Shown: in pieces, positions 24,134-32,849 of the stretch
Numbering within the stretch: the first letter of the stretch is position 1
Layout: every line of letters begins with the position of its first letter
Source: Geomicrobium sediminis
GTDB taxonomy: Bacteria; Bacillota; Bacilli; Bacillales; Marinococcaceae
Direction of reading: 5' to 3'
Assembly (NCBI RefSeq): GCF_016908595.1
Contig: NZ_JAFBEC010000002.1
Span: 248,001-312,000, forward strand
Length of the DNA: 64,000 bases
Notes under the pieces: generated by a model
Database searches by the model: none
Seen by the model: only the letters and a program-made list of their open reading frames with translations
What the model was told of the DNA's origin: nothing
Translations under genes and position numbers: made by a program

Positions 24134-24334
24134 TTATTTTTTGTAAGGGAGCAACTGCTCAATACGAGACTGATCGCTCTTATCCATAACGGCTTGTTTG
24201 CTTAGATGACGCTTTTGCTTTTCAGACTTAGCAGCTGCAAGGTGACTTGTGTTAGCATGACCACGCTTGAGCTTCCCAGTTCCTGTACGCTTAAAGCGCT
24301 TTGCAGCACCGCGGTGAGTTTTCATTTTTGGCAT
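24134..24334 (-). CDS. rpmI: 50S ribosomal protein L35
   Basis: 66 residues, starts [20 protein letters not shown], the standard L35 N-terminus. The ATG at 24334 has AAAGGAGG about 7 nt upstream; the open frame continues 57 nt further up but without family support. It sits between infC and rplT as usual. Confidence 0.98.
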   Translation of the reverse strand: MPKMKTHRGAAKRFKRTGTGKLKRGHANTSHLAAAKSEKQKRHLSKQAVMDKSDQSRIEQLLPYKK

Positions 24335-24362
24335 GAGTACTTCCTCCTTTGCTGTTGTGCGA

Positions 24363-24884
24363 CTACTTCTTGTCTTCAGCTTTCGGCGCAAGTATTAAGA
24401 ACATACTGCGACCTTCCATTTTCGGGCGTGTCTCAATGCTTGCAACGTCCGTTAATTCTGTTGCAAGACGCTCGAGAACCTTACGTCCGATTTCAGAGTG
24501 GGTAATAGCGCGTCCACGGAAACGAATTGCCGCTTTCACTTTATCGCCCTTCTCTAAGAATTTACGTGCATTTCTAAGCTTCGTATTGAAGTCATGTTCC
24601 TCAATAGTTGGGCTAAGACGCACTTCCTTAACGTTAATGACTTTTTGCTTCTTACGAGCTTCTCGATCCTTCTTCTGTTGTTCGTAACGAAACTTTCCGT
24701 AGTCCATAATTCGACATACAGGCGGAGTTGCATTTGGAGCAACAAGGACAAGGTCTAATTCAGCTTTAGATGCTAACTCAAGCGCATCGCGCTTTGATTT
24801 CACACCAAGTTGTTCGCCATTAGCGTCGATGAGACGCACTTCACGTGCACGAATCCCATCGTTGAGCTTCATATCTTTACGAAT
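24363..24884 (-). CDS. infC: Translation initiation factor IF-3, AUU start
   Basis: 173 residues if started at ATT 24884. IF-3 keeps subunits apart and checks start codons. The first ATG (24872) is 21 nt from the ribosome site GGAGG (24898-24894), while ATT at 24884 is 9 nt away; the four extra codons read IRKD and align with the ISKD start I recall for Bacillus IF-3. The N-domain ([12 protein letters not shown]), linker with [18 protein letters not shown] and C-domain ([23 protein letters not shown]) are all present. AUU starts for infC are known in E. coli and Geobacillus, where they serve autoregulation. Confidence 0.93.
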   Translation of the reverse strand: MRKDMKLNDGIRAREVRLIDANGEQLGVKSKRDALELASKAELDLVLVAPNATPPVCRIMDYGKFRYEQQKKDREARKKQKVINVKEVRLSPTIEEHDFNTKLRNARKFLEKGDKVKAAIRFRGRAITHSEIGRKVLERLATELTDVASIETRPKMEGRSMFLILAPKAEDKK

Positions 24885-24958
24885 AGTGAGCCACCTCCGA
24901 CATTAGTAAGGAAACGATATGAATCTAAACATGCTCACAAAAACAGTTAGCTATGCAT

Positions 24959-25093
24959 AAAAAAAAGTGAGAGTCGTATACATACGACGCCCACTTATAG
25001 CCATCACGTTCGATTGCTTACCTGGTAACGACCCTAAGGTGTTTTGCAGGTGAGAAGCGGGCGCTTCTGCTTGCGTGCAACATGTTCAATACT
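24959..25093 (-). promoter_or_regulatory. L20-type leader of infC-rpmI-rplT with terminator
   Basis: The leader mRNA runs from about 25092 and ends in a strong terminator: GTGGGCGTCGTAT/ATACGACTCTCAC (24994-24982 with 24979-24967) followed by eight T. Upstream are conserved-looking elements CTTCTCACCTGC and CCAGGTAAGC that resemble the Firmicute L20 leader, in which L20 binding favours termination. Identification is by position and recalled motif, not a covariance search. Confidence 0.75.
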
Positions 25094-25098
25094 TCATT

Positions 25099-25127
25099 AC
25101 TATACAGGATGAATAACGAATTGTCAA
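25099..25127 (-). promoter_or_regulatory. Sigma-A promoter of infC operon
   Basis: On the minus strand a perfect TTGACA (25127-25122), 17-nt spacer, TATAGT (25104-25099). Confidence 0.85.
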
Positions 25128-25137
25128 CATCACTTCT

Positions 25138-25179
25138 AAAAAAAGCAATCACTTCGTTGAAACGCTCGAACGAGTGGCT
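25138..25179 (-). terminator. Terminator of thrS
   Basis: On the minus strand a stem with small bulges (AGC-CACT-CGTT pairing with AACG-A-AGTG-ATT-GCT) is followed by seven T. It lies about 25 nt after the thrS stop and before the infC promoter. Confidence 0.6.
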
Positions 25180-25204
25180 CACTACCCAGTTTCTGTTTCT
25201 ACTA

Positions 25205-27139
25205 TTAGAACTTACGTGCTTCTTGTTTTAGTTGTTCAACAAAGGCATCGAGTGGCATCGACTCTGTATCACTTTCACCATACTTACGGATGTTCACATC
25301 GAGTGCGTCTTGCTCTTTATCACCGAGTACGAGAGTGTACGGAATCTTTTTCGTTTGCGCTTCTCGAATTTTGTAACCGAGCTTTTCTTCGCGCATATCT
25401 ACTTCAACACGTACGCCTACTTTACGAAGCGCATCTTCTACTTTTGAAGTGTACGATTGATGTACTTCTAGTGAAACAGGAATTAACTGCACTTGGACCG
25501 GTGAAAGCCATGTTGGCAATGCACCTTTGTATTCTTCAATGAGGAAAGCAACAAAGCGTTCCATCGTTGATACAACGCCACGGTGGATAACGACTGGACG
25601 GTGCTCTTTTCCATCTTCACCGATGTATGTGAGATCCATTTGATTTGGCAAGTGGAAGTCGAGCTGAACCGTAGATAATGTTTCATCTTTTCCAAGGGCT
25701 GTTTTTACTTGAACATCTAGTTTTGGACCGTAGAATGCTGCTTCTCCGATTGCTTCCACGTATTCCGCACCACGCTCATCCATCGCTTCTTTTAGAAGAC
25801 GTTGTGCTTTATCCCACATCTCATCATTATCGACATACTTTTCTTTGTCTTCAGGATCACGATAAGAAAGACGGAAGTAGTAATCGTTAATACCAAAATC
25901 GCTATACACGTTTTGAATGAGATCAACCACGCGTAGGAATTCTTCTTTCATTTGATCTGGACGACAGAAAATGTGTGCATCATTTAATGTCATTGCACGT
26001 ACTCGCTGTAAACCAGCAAGCGCTCCTGACATTTCATGACGGTGCATCGTTCCAAGTTCCGCGATTCGGATTGGAAGTTCACGATAACTGTGTAAGTTGT
26101 TTTTGTATACCATCATATGATGTGGACAGTTCATCGGACGTAACACGAGGTCTTCATTATCCATTTCCATAGGTGGGAACATATCTTCATGATAGTGATC
26201 CCAGTGACCTGATGCCTTATAAAGGTCTACACTGCCGAGCACTGGTGTATAGACGTGATCATAACCTAAGCGCTCTTCGAGGTCGACGATGTAACGTTCA
26301 ATCGTTCTACGAATTGTCGCTCCCTTAGGTAACCATAATGGCAACCCTTGTCCTACTTTTTGATTGATTGTAAAAATCTCGAGCTCTTTACCTAATTTAC
26401 GGTGATCTCGTTCTTTTGCTTCTTCCAAAATACGAAGATGCTCATCTAAGTCGGCTTGCTTTTCAAATGCAGTCCCGTAAATGCGTTGAAGCATTTTGTT
26501 TTTGCTGTCGCCTCGCCAATAAGCACCAGAGATATTCATCAGTTTAATCTTTTTCAACTTGCTCGTAGATGGTACGTGTACACCGCGACAAAGGTCTGTA
26601 AACTCACCTTGCTCATAAAGTGTAACCGTTTCGCCTTCTGGGATTGCATCGATCAATTCTAGTTTAAGCGGATCGCCAATTTCATTGAAATACGCTTTCG
26701 CTTCTTCACGAGATACTTCTTTTCGAACGATCTCGAAGTTTTCATCCATAATCTTCTTCATTTCTTTTTCGATTTTAGGAAGATCTTCTGGTGTGATCGT
26801 ATGCTCAGTATCGATGTCGTAGTAGAAACCCCCTTCAATGACAGGTCCTACACCGAATGTTGCATCTGGATAGAGACGCTTGACCGCTTGTGCTAGCAAG
26901 TGAGCACTACTATGGCGGAGAACTTCTAATCCTTCTGCGTCTTTGTATGTGATAATTGCAATCTTCCCGTCTTCTTTAATTGGTCTACGAAGATCATACA
27001 ATTCGTCATTGAGCTTACCAGCCAACGCTTGTTTTTTCAGTCCAGAACTAATGGACGATGCGACTTCTTCTAACGTGACGCCTGCATCAAATGATTTAAC
27101 TGCTCCGTCTGGAAATGTAAGTTGTACTTGATTAGACAT
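25205..27139 (-). CDS. thrS: Threonyl-tRNA synthetase
   Basis: 644 residues. Domains: TGS (about 1-62), editing/SAD domain with HxxxH ([11 protein letters not shown] near 73-83), class II catalytic core with the zinc-site MNCPHH and motif 3 ([16 protein letters not shown] type, here [12 protein letters not shown]), and C-terminal anticodon-binding domain from about 540 ([12 protein letters not shown]). The length fits ThrS. The ATG at 27139 is 8 nt behind AAAGGAG; a GTG 9 nt earlier overlaps that site. Control is by the T-box leader. Confidence 0.97.
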   Translation of the reverse strand: MSNQVQLTFPDGAVKSFDAGVTLEEVASSISSGLKKQALAGKLNDELYDLRRPIKEDGKIAIITYKDAEGLEVLRHSSAHLLAQAVKRLYPDATFGVGPVIEGGFYYDIDTEHTITPEDLPKIEKEMKKIMDENFEIVRKEVSREEAKAYFNEIGDPLKLELIDAIPEGETVTLYEQGEFTDLCRGVHVPSTSKLKKIKLMNISGAYWRGDSKNKMLQRIYGTAFEKQADLDEHLRILEEAKERDHRKLGKELEIFTINQKVGQGLPLWLPKGATIRRTIERYIVDLEERLGYDHVYTPVLGSVDLYKASGHWDHYHEDMFPPMEMDNEDLVLRPMNCPHHMMVYKNNLHSYRELPIRIAELGTMHRHEMSGALAGLQRVRAMTLNDAHIFCRPDQMKEEFLRVVDLIQNVYSDFGINDYYFRLSYRDPEDKEKYVDNDEMWDKAQRLLKEAMDERGAEYVEAIGEAAFYGPKLDVQVKTALGKDETLSTVQLDFHLPNQMDLTYIGEDGKEHRPVVIHRGVVSTMERFVAFLIEEYKGALPTWLSPVQVQLIPVSLEVHQSYTSKVEDALRKVGVRVEVDMREEKLGYKIREAQTKKIPYTLVLGDKEQDALDVNIRKYGESDTESMPLDAFVEQLKQEARKF

Positions 27140-27167
27140 GCGATTCACTCCTTTAATTTAAAACACG

Positions 27168-27407
27168 AAAAAACCCGTCCCTAAATAGGGACGAGTTTAT
27201 ACCCGCGGTTCCACCCTCATACAGCTGATTTGCTGCACTCGAATCGGTTAACGCCCGATAACGACAGTAAGTACTAGCATCGCGTTCATCACTGTAGCTC
27301 TGAGGGGGTAAACTCATCGACCGGCGTTAAAAAGCTTTCAGCCTAGGCTTTTCTCTCTGTGAATCGTATCGATAAATTCATGTCCTCTTCCGTGCCTTTT
27401 TTCTTAC
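27168..27407 (-). promoter_or_regulatory. T-box leader of thrS
   Basis: The T-box GAGGGTGGAACCGCGGG lies on the minus strand at 27218-27202, followed by a terminator CGTCCC/GGGACG (27195-27174) with a T-run. A candidate specifier codon ACC (Thr) sits at 27309-27307 in a stem I-like region (CACAG...CAGTG). The family and position before thrS make the assignment firm; the specifier is tentative. Confidence 0.92.
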
Positions 27408-27412
27408 GACCT

Positions 27413-27441
27413 ATTATATTCATTCGTCATGAAAAATGCAA
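27413..27441 (-). promoter_or_regulatory. Sigma-A promoter of thrS
   Basis: On the minus strand TTGCAT (27441-27436), 17-nt spacer, perfect TATAAT (27418-27413), just before the T-box leader. Confidence 0.78.
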
Positions 27442-27520
27442 CCGCCTATTTTTGTTCGACTTTCTTACGAGCCGCTGCTTACTTTTAAGACATTCGTAAT
27501 TATTTCCCGGGAAAAGATAA

Positions 27521-27549
27521 AGCGAAAGCCCTAAATAGGAACTTCCGCT
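27521..27549 (-). terminator. Terminator of the actP unit
   Basis: 11-bp stem with three G-T pairs (AGCGGAAGTTC on the minus strand with GGCTTTCGCT), followed by TTATCTTTT, 10 nt after the permease stop. Confidence 0.6.
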
Positions 27550-27558
27550 CTACTTACA

Positions 27559-29109
27559 TTAGCTGTCAATCTCTTCTTTAAATCCTGTGTTTGCTTTCAC
27601 TTTAATTTCACGATACTTCTCAGTATCTAATTTGCGACTCGAGAAGATCGTACCGAGGTATGCCCCTAAGAACCCGAGCGGAACGGATATGATCGCTGGG
27701 TTAGCCAATGGGAACAGTGGATCTCCAACGATAATCGCATTTCCGTCTGGATCAAGCACATTTGGACTTAGCATAACGAGTACTAATGCTGAAATTAAAC
27801 CACTCAAAATCCCTGTAATTGCACCTGTTGTGTTAAATCGTTTCCAATAAATTGTGAAGATGATTGGCGGTAAATTCGCACTTGCCGCCACACAGAATGC
27901 AAGAGCTACAAGGAAGGCAACGTTTAAGTTTTGGGCGAAGAGTGCCAGAGTGATTGACATTGCCGCAACACTTAATGATGCAACTCTTGCTGCAACCACT
28001 TGTTGCTTCTCAGTAGCTTGACCCTTCTTAAGAATTTGCCCGTACAAATCGTGAGCAAATGCCGATGCTCCTGAAAGAACAAGACCAGCCACAACTGCAA
28101 GGATGGTTGCAAATGTTACTGCGGCGATGAATGAGAATAATAAATCGCCACCGAGAACTTGAGCAAGAAGTGGTGCTGCCATATTTCCTGCCGGGTTATT
28201 CGCGACAATCGTTTCATGACCAACGAAGATTACCGCTCCCATCCCGAGGAAAATCGTGAGCAAATAGAAGATCCCGACGATCCATGTCGCAGTAATTACT
28301 GATGCTCGTGCAGTCTTCGCATCTTTTACTGTAAAGAAGCGAAGTAAAATATGCGGTAAACCTGCCGTACCTAATACGAGAGCGAGCATTAAGGAAATCG
28401 TATCTAATGGTAGATCAGAATCGACTCCAGGATTTAGATAGGACGCTCCGTGAGGCGAGGCATCTCTCGCTTGCGTGAACAATTCAACGATATTGAAGTT
28501 CACGTGGAATAATACGATAAGTGAAATGATAAACATCCCGGCCATGAGTAACACGGCTTTAATAATCTGAACCCAGCTCGTTGCGGTCATACCACCGAAC
28601 ATAACATACGTTGTCATCATGACCCCGACGATAATAACAGCTACCCAATAAGGGATCCCAAATAATAATTGAATAAGTGCTCCTGCCCCTACGAGTTGGG
28701 CAATCATGTAAAACGTAACAATCGTAATTGTACTAAGTGCTGCAATTCCACGTACTTTCTTTAAATCAAATCGAGCCGTTAACATATCAGCAATCGTATA
28801 CTTCCCGATATTACGCATCGGTTCTGCAACGATAAATAGAACGACTAAGTAACCGACAAGGTAACCAACACTATAATAAAACCCTTCAAAACCTGTAAGT
28901 GCAATGGCGCCGGCAATCCCTAAAAATGACGCTGCAGATAAGTAATCCCCTGCGATGGCTAAACCGTTTTGCCAACCAGTAAGTCCCCCACCAGCAGTAT
29001 AAAACTCACTAGCCGTATTCGTACGCTTAGCTGCGAAATACGTAATGACGAGTGTTGCTGCAACGATGATTAGAAAGAGTGATATAACGGTAAAGTTCAA
29101 TTCATTCAA
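27559..29109 (-). CDS. Sodium:solute symporter, acetate permease type (ActP-like)
   Basis: 516 residues with about 13 membrane helices, SSS family. Conserved regions GGGLTGWQNGLAIAGDYLSAASF near 41-63 and GAGALIQLLFGIPYW are typical of cation/acetate symporters. It overlaps the preceding DUF485 gene by 4 nt, the pairing seen for ActP/YjcH, which supports monocarboxylate uptake. The substrate is inferred only. A cre site lies upstream of the pair, fitting repression by preferred sugars. The ribosome site GAGGGAAG lies inside the upstream gene. Confidence 0.88.
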   Translation of the reverse strand: MNELNFTVISLFLIIVAATLVITYFAAKRTNTASEFYTAGGGLTGWQNGLAIAGDYLSAASFLGIAGAIALTGFEGFYYSVGYLVGYLVVLFIVAEPMRNIGKYTIADMLTARFDLKKVRGIAALSTITIVTFYMIAQLVGAGALIQLLFGIPYWVAVIIVGVMMTTYVMFGGMTATSWVQIIKAVLLMAGMFIISLIVLFHVNFNIVELFTQARDASPHGASYLNPGVDSDLPLDTISLMLALVLGTAGLPHILLRFFTVKDAKTARASVITATWIVGIFYLLTIFLGMGAVIFVGHETIVANNPAGNMAAPLLAQVLGGDLLFSFIAAVTFATILAVVAGLVLSGASAFAHDLYGQILKKGQATEKQQVVAARVASLSVAAMSITLALFAQNLNVAFLVALAFCVAASANLPPIIFTIYWKRFNTTGAITGILSGLISALVLVMLSPNVLDPDGNAIIVGDPLFPLANPAIISVPLGFLGAYLGTIFSSRKLDTEKYREIKVKANTGFKEEIDS

Positions 29110-29438
29110 CTTACTTCCCTCCGATCGATCTGTACATGTTCTTCTAACACTTCATCAGCCATTCGATCGTATTGAGCCGCTTTTCTCGTATACATGATGC
29201 AAAGTGTCCACGTCATCACAAATTGAGCAACTGCTAACACCCATGCCCACGTAATCACACCGAACGCTTCGTTATGTAAAATCGTTGTATACGAAGCAAG
29301 CACAGGAAGTGAAAAATAAAATAAAAAGAAAAAGATGGTCATTGGTACGATAAATCGTTTCTTGGCATTCATTAACGCTTTGAATTTGGAATCGCTTACA
29401 ACTTTTTCATAATCAATTGTAGCTTTCGAATTACTCAT
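29106..29438 (-). CDS. DUF485 membrane protein (YjcH-like)
   Basis: 110 residues with two membrane helices (about 30-52 and 65-88), DUF485 family. Such proteins are encoded directly before ActP-type symporters and are thought to be accessory subunits; the function is unproven. The 4-nt ATGA overlap with the permease gene indicates translational coupling. GAGGTGATC precedes the start. Confidence 0.88.
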   Translation of the reverse strand: MSNSKATIDYEKVVSDSKFKALMNAKKRFIVPMTIFFFLFYFSLPVLASYTTILHNEAFGVITWAWVLAVAQFVMTWTLCIMYTRKAAQYDRMADEVLEEHVQIDRREVS

Positions 29439-29519
29439 GACCGATCACCTCTTTACCAAGTGTGTATACAAAGATTACAAGATGTTCTTAATTGTGTCAA
29501 TTTTATTTATATTAAAATT

Positions 29520-29533
29520 TGTAAGCGCTTAAT
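29520..29533 (+). promoter_or_regulatory. CcpA cre-like site upstream of the acetate permease
   Basis: TGTAAGCGCTTAAT fits the cre consensus except one base near the 3' end and has the palindromic core AAGCGCTT. It lies about 82 nt before the DUF485 start. No other regulatory motif was recognised in 29439-29567. Confidence 0.65.
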
Positions 29534-29560
29534 GAAAAGAATATCCAGAAAGTATATGAA

Positions 29561-29593
29561 TAAAAAAACCGACAAAAAATACTTTTTGTCGGT
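29561..29593 (-). terminator. Terminator of ytxC
   Basis: 11-bp stem ACCGACAAAAA/TTTTTGTCGGT (29568-29578 with 29583-29593) with a T-run on the minus strand. It is about 120 nt past the ytxC stop; the bases between hold no supported gene. Confidence 0.8.
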
Positions 29594-29715
29594 AACGCGT
29601 TCTCTCTTTAAAGCAACGTACTTAAGAGATCATGAATTTCAGAATTCCTAACAAAAGTTGCTTCGTATTCATTTGCAGAATAAACAATTTATGAATGAAT
29701 TAAAAATCAACAAAC

Positions 29716-30561
29716 TTAAAATTCCCATTGCGTAAACGATCGCAAGTTGATTCGTTCTTGGAAAATGTTCCGAAGCGTTTGAATCACACCATCATCACAA
29801 TCGGTATACACGTATAACCGCTTAGGGGCGACACTTGCAATCGGACTAATAATCATTTCCGCCGGTAACACTCCTTCTTCAAAAACGAGCATACTCTTTG
29901 TATTCCTTAGTCTTTCAATCGCATTCCACTCATTGCCATTCCCATCGCAAAGCTTAAATCGTTCCCTGCCCGGGTACCATAGATGCAATTCCGTTGACAG
30001 TGGGGTCGCACCGTGGACATATGTTCGAAGTGTATCAACGAGCGTTTGATATTCTTGCTCCATTTGATATTCTTCGAAAATCGCATCGGATAACTCGTCT
30101 AAATAATGAATGTACTTCCCTATACAAAACTGCATAAATGGTTGCCAATGGAAGGTATCTTTATCGATGAGATGTTGATGGACAGACTCGTAAAATGCAT
30201 CCATTCGTTTCGTAATTTTTTTAGCTTCTGGAATGTCCGAATGTTCTCCAGAAAGAATTGCTTTTGTACACTCAATCACATGCTCAAGTACACTTGGATC
30301 GCAATAATTAAAACGACGATTAATCCGTCTTGCTAACCAATCGGTTTCGTAGTTCGCCATCATTTCATCTGTAATCACCGCAGCGATAAAAGGACGTACC
30401 GATTGCTCCCACTCATTTTTGTCCCCTTGATATTCATAACGCATCTCTGTTTCTTTCGTTTTAGAAATCGTACATGGTGTATACAGATGCGCTAACCCAT
30501 TCTTCATACGATCGACGACCTTATTACAGTCCTTGCTATGTGTAAATTCAATTGTCAGCAC
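29716..30561 (-). CDS. ytxC: YtxC-family sporulation protein
   Basis: About 281 residues, recognised as YtxC by family appearance and by its place downstream of dnaI. The family is linked to sporulation but has no defined biochemical role. It is mostly helical with no membrane segment. The start is taken as GTG at 30561, 7 nt behind AGGAGG; the ATG at 30567 is only 1 nt from that site. A terminator after mqnC separates the two, so ytxC may use its own promoter or read-through. Confidence 0.8.
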   Translation of the reverse strand: MLTIEFTHSKDCNKVVDRMKNGLAHLYTPCTISKTKETEMRYEYQGDKNEWEQSVRPFIAAVITDEMMANYETDWLARRINRRFNYCDPSVLEHVIECTKAILSGEHSDIPEAKKITKRMDAFYESVHQHLIDKDTFHWQPFMQFCIGKYIHYLDELSDAIFEEYQMEQEYQTLVDTLRTYVHGATPLSTELHLWYPGRERFKLCDGNGNEWNAIERLRNTKSMLVFEEGVLPAEMIISPIASVAPKRLYVYTDCDDGVIQTLRNIFQERINLRSFTQWEF

Positions 30562-30643
30562 AAACATGCCTCCTCGCGCATTCCGTTAATCCGGTCCATA
30601 CATCGCTCTATTCCATCGTATGTACGCGCTGGACAAACATGCG

Positions 30644-30678
30644 AAAAAAAAAGAGAAACCTTCAAAGAAGGCTCCTCT
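30644..30678 (-). terminator. Terminator of mqnC
   Basis: A 12-bp stem with two G-T pairs (30652-30663 with 30667-30678), loop of three, followed by an eight-base T-run on the minus strand, just behind the mqnC stop. Confidence 0.85.
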
Positions 30679-30683
30679 ACTGA

Positions 30684-31808
30684 TTAATTCTGCATTTCAA
30701 AGTCTCTTGATGCTCGTTCATGTTCTTCAAAAACGTGCAGTGTGTTATATTTCGTATCGCGCACAGCTGGTTTCTTGCCTGCTTCACGAATAATATCAAG
30801 CGCACGGTTGTTATTCACTTTATGCGTCGTACCTGCAGCAGAAACAACGTTCTCTTCGATCATTGTACTACCAAAGTCATTGCAACCAAAGTGGAGAGAA
30901 CGCTTGCCTGTCTCTGGTCCCATCGTTACCCAAGAAGATTGGAAGTTCGGAACGTTATCTAAAAACAAGCGGCTAATTGCGACGTTCTTCAAATACCCAT
31001 TCGGAGTAATTTTCTCGCCTTTCATCCGAGTGTTATCTGGTTGGAATGTCCATGAGATAAATGCAAGGAAACAGTTCGTTTCGTCTTGCGCATCACGTAC
31101 TCGCTGCAAATGAAGCGCACGTTCTTCATTCGACTCCCCAAAGCCAATAACCATTGTAGCCGTTCCGTGCATGCCAACTTTCTTCGCGGCTTTCATACAA
31201 TCAATCCATTGCAGCCAATCAATCTTTAAGCGACTAACCGCTTTACGGTTTTCTTCTGTTAAGATCTCCGCACCGCCACCTGGTAATGAATCAAGACCTG
31301 CATCTTTTAATTCTTGTAGCACTTCTTCAAGGCTAAGTCCTGACACTTCCATCATCTTATAGATTTCAGCGGGTGAGAAAGAATGCATCGTAATATCCGG
31401 AAAACGTTTTTTAATGTTTCGGAGCAAGTCGGTATAATACGAAAACTCTAAATTAGGGTTCGTTCCACCTTGCATCAGTATTTCAGTACCGCCAACATCC
31501 ACGGTTTCTTGAATTTTTTTGAAGATCTCTTCATCGCTTAGAACGTAGCCTTCCTCATGACCAGGAGGACGATAAAACGCACAAAATCTGCAGTATGTAT
31601 CACAGAAATTCGTATAATTGACGTTACGTCCAATTACGAATGTCGTAATTGGGTCTGGATGCCACTTCTTCATCATTGTATCTGCAGCTTCACCAAGTTT
31701 ATTTAGCTGTACTTCGTCATTTTCGTCTACTTCGTATAACCGAACGGCATCATCCATCGTTAGTCGTTCACCTGCGACAGCTTTCTCCAAAATCGCATCG
31801 ATGCTCAT
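30684..31808 (-). CDS. mqnC: Cyclic dehypoxanthine futalosine synthase (MqnC)
   Basis: 374 residues. Radical SAM enzyme of the futalosine route to menaquinone, cyclising dehypoxanthine futalosine. The CX3CX2C iron-sulfur motif is at Cys69, Cys73 and Cys76 (NFCDTYCRFCAFYRPPG). The motifs MQGGTNP and DSLPGGGAEIL that distinguish MqnC/MqnE/CofH relatives are present, and LDNVPNFQSSW near 285 is typical of MqnC. It sits between dnaI and ytxC, where B. subtilis has no such gene. Other mqn genes are not in the window. The paralogue MqnE is the main alternative; I judge MqnC more likely. Confidence 0.88.
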   Translation of the reverse strand: MSIDAILEKAVAGERLTMDDAVRLYEVDENDEVQLNKLGEAADTMMKKWHPDPITTFVIGRNVNYTNFCDTYCRFCAFYRPPGHEEGYVLSDEEIFKKIQETVDVGGTEILMQGGTNPNLEFSYYTDLLRNIKKRFPDITMHSFSPAEIYKMMEVSGLSLEEVLQELKDAGLDSLPGGGAEILTEENRKAVSRLKIDWLQWIDCMKAAKKVGMHGTATMVIGFGESNEERALHLQRVRDAQDETNCFLAFISWTFQPDNTRMKGEKITPNGYLKNVAISRLFLDNVPNFQSSWVTMGPETGKRSLHFGCNDFGSTMIEENVVSAAGTTHKVNNNRALDIIREAGKKPAVRDTKYNTLHVFEEHERASRDFEMQN

Positions 31809-31907
31809 CGTTCTGCCTCCTTAAAAACGCCGATTCATAGATTCATATTTCTCTTCTATCGTAACATAGCCAATGAAAAACATCGAATGTAGTTTCAGGG
31901 ACGACAT

Positions 31908-32849
31908 TTATTCATGACGTCGATTTCTCCCTGAAACATACACTGCAGTTGTCATCGGACGAATTCTTTCCATCAATCGCTTCGCTTTTAGTCGTTCTTC
32001 ACCATTTTTTTGTGAAAATGCTAAATGTCCTTCTAGTTCGTCTAAATCCCAGTTTGACGTGAAAACGGTCGGTAGTTTTTCAGTCATGCGATATTGCAAA
32101 ATCACACCTAATACGTCGTCACGGATCCAAGCGGACATCGTTTCGGCGCCTAAATCATCCAAAATTAAGACGGGAACTGCTTTTACTGCATCGAGCTTCT
32201 CTGAAACAGTACCATCTGCCACTGACTGTCGCATTTCACGGAAGAACTCTGGTGCATAGACGAGCAATGACGAGATTTTGCGATTCGCTAACGTATTCTG
32301 AATGCTTGCTGCGATATACGTTTTTCCAACACCAAACATCCCGTGCAAATAGAGCCCTTTCCCTTCTTTCTTAGGCTCAATTTCATTCGCAAACGTAATC
32401 GCTTGAATGACCGCTGTCCCTCTCGTATTGTCTTCATCATCAAGTTCTACTTGTTCAAAAGATGCCTTTTTAAATTCCTCAGAAACGTACATGCTTTGAA
32501 TCAACTTCTTATGCTTTTGTTCTTGCTCACTAGCAATTTTAGAAGGGCAAGGTTGATACCTCATATGAATTTGACCTAAATGAACATACAATTCTGGTTG
32601 GTATCCAGGCATCGGATTTTGACAAGCATTTAATGAAGTACAAGCGTGACAACCAACTGTCGAGTTTTTATACTCATATAGTTCTGCCATGCCTTGTTCG
32701 ATCGCTCCATCTGCCAATTCATCGCGATGATGATCCAGCCAAGACCGAATTCTCTCGTCTTGAAACAGTGATTCACGCGCTTTATTCAAACGCTTTTCCC
32801 AGCCTGTTTCTCCCATATACTTTTTTAGGGAATCACGGATCGGCTCCAC
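31908..32849 (-). CDS. dnaI: Primosomal protein DnaI (helicase loader)
   Basis: 313 residues. AAA+ ATPase that loads the replicative helicase with DnaB and DnaD. The N-terminal zinc-binding region has Cys and His in VGCHACTSLNACQNP and later QPCPS; the AAA core has Walker A GMFGVGKT near 174-181, Walker B LILDDLGAE and sensor 1 FTSNWDLDEL. It starts with GTG immediately after the dnaB stop codon, with AAAGGGG inside dnaB, so the two are translationally coupled. Confidence 0.95.
   Translation of the reverse strand: MEPIRDSLKKYMGETGWEKRLNKARESLFQDERIRSWLDHHRDELADGAIEQGMAELYEYKNSTVGCHACTSLNACQNPMPGYQPELYVHLGQIHMRYQPCPSKIASEQEQKHKKLIQSMYVSEEFKKASFEQVELDDEDNTRGTAVIQAITFANEIEPKKEGKGLYLHGMFGVGKTYIAASIQNTLANRKISSLLVYAPEFFREMRQSVADGTVSEKLDAVKAVPVLILDDLGAETMSAWIRDDVLGVILQYRMTEKLPTVFTSNWDLDELEGHLAFSQKNGEERLKAKRLMERIRPMTTAVYVSGRNRRHE

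Noticed and set aside
29594-29715. Stretch between ytxC and its terminator, checked for a small gene
   Set aside because: No frame with a ribosome site on either strand; a TGAATGAAT half-site lacks its partner arm.
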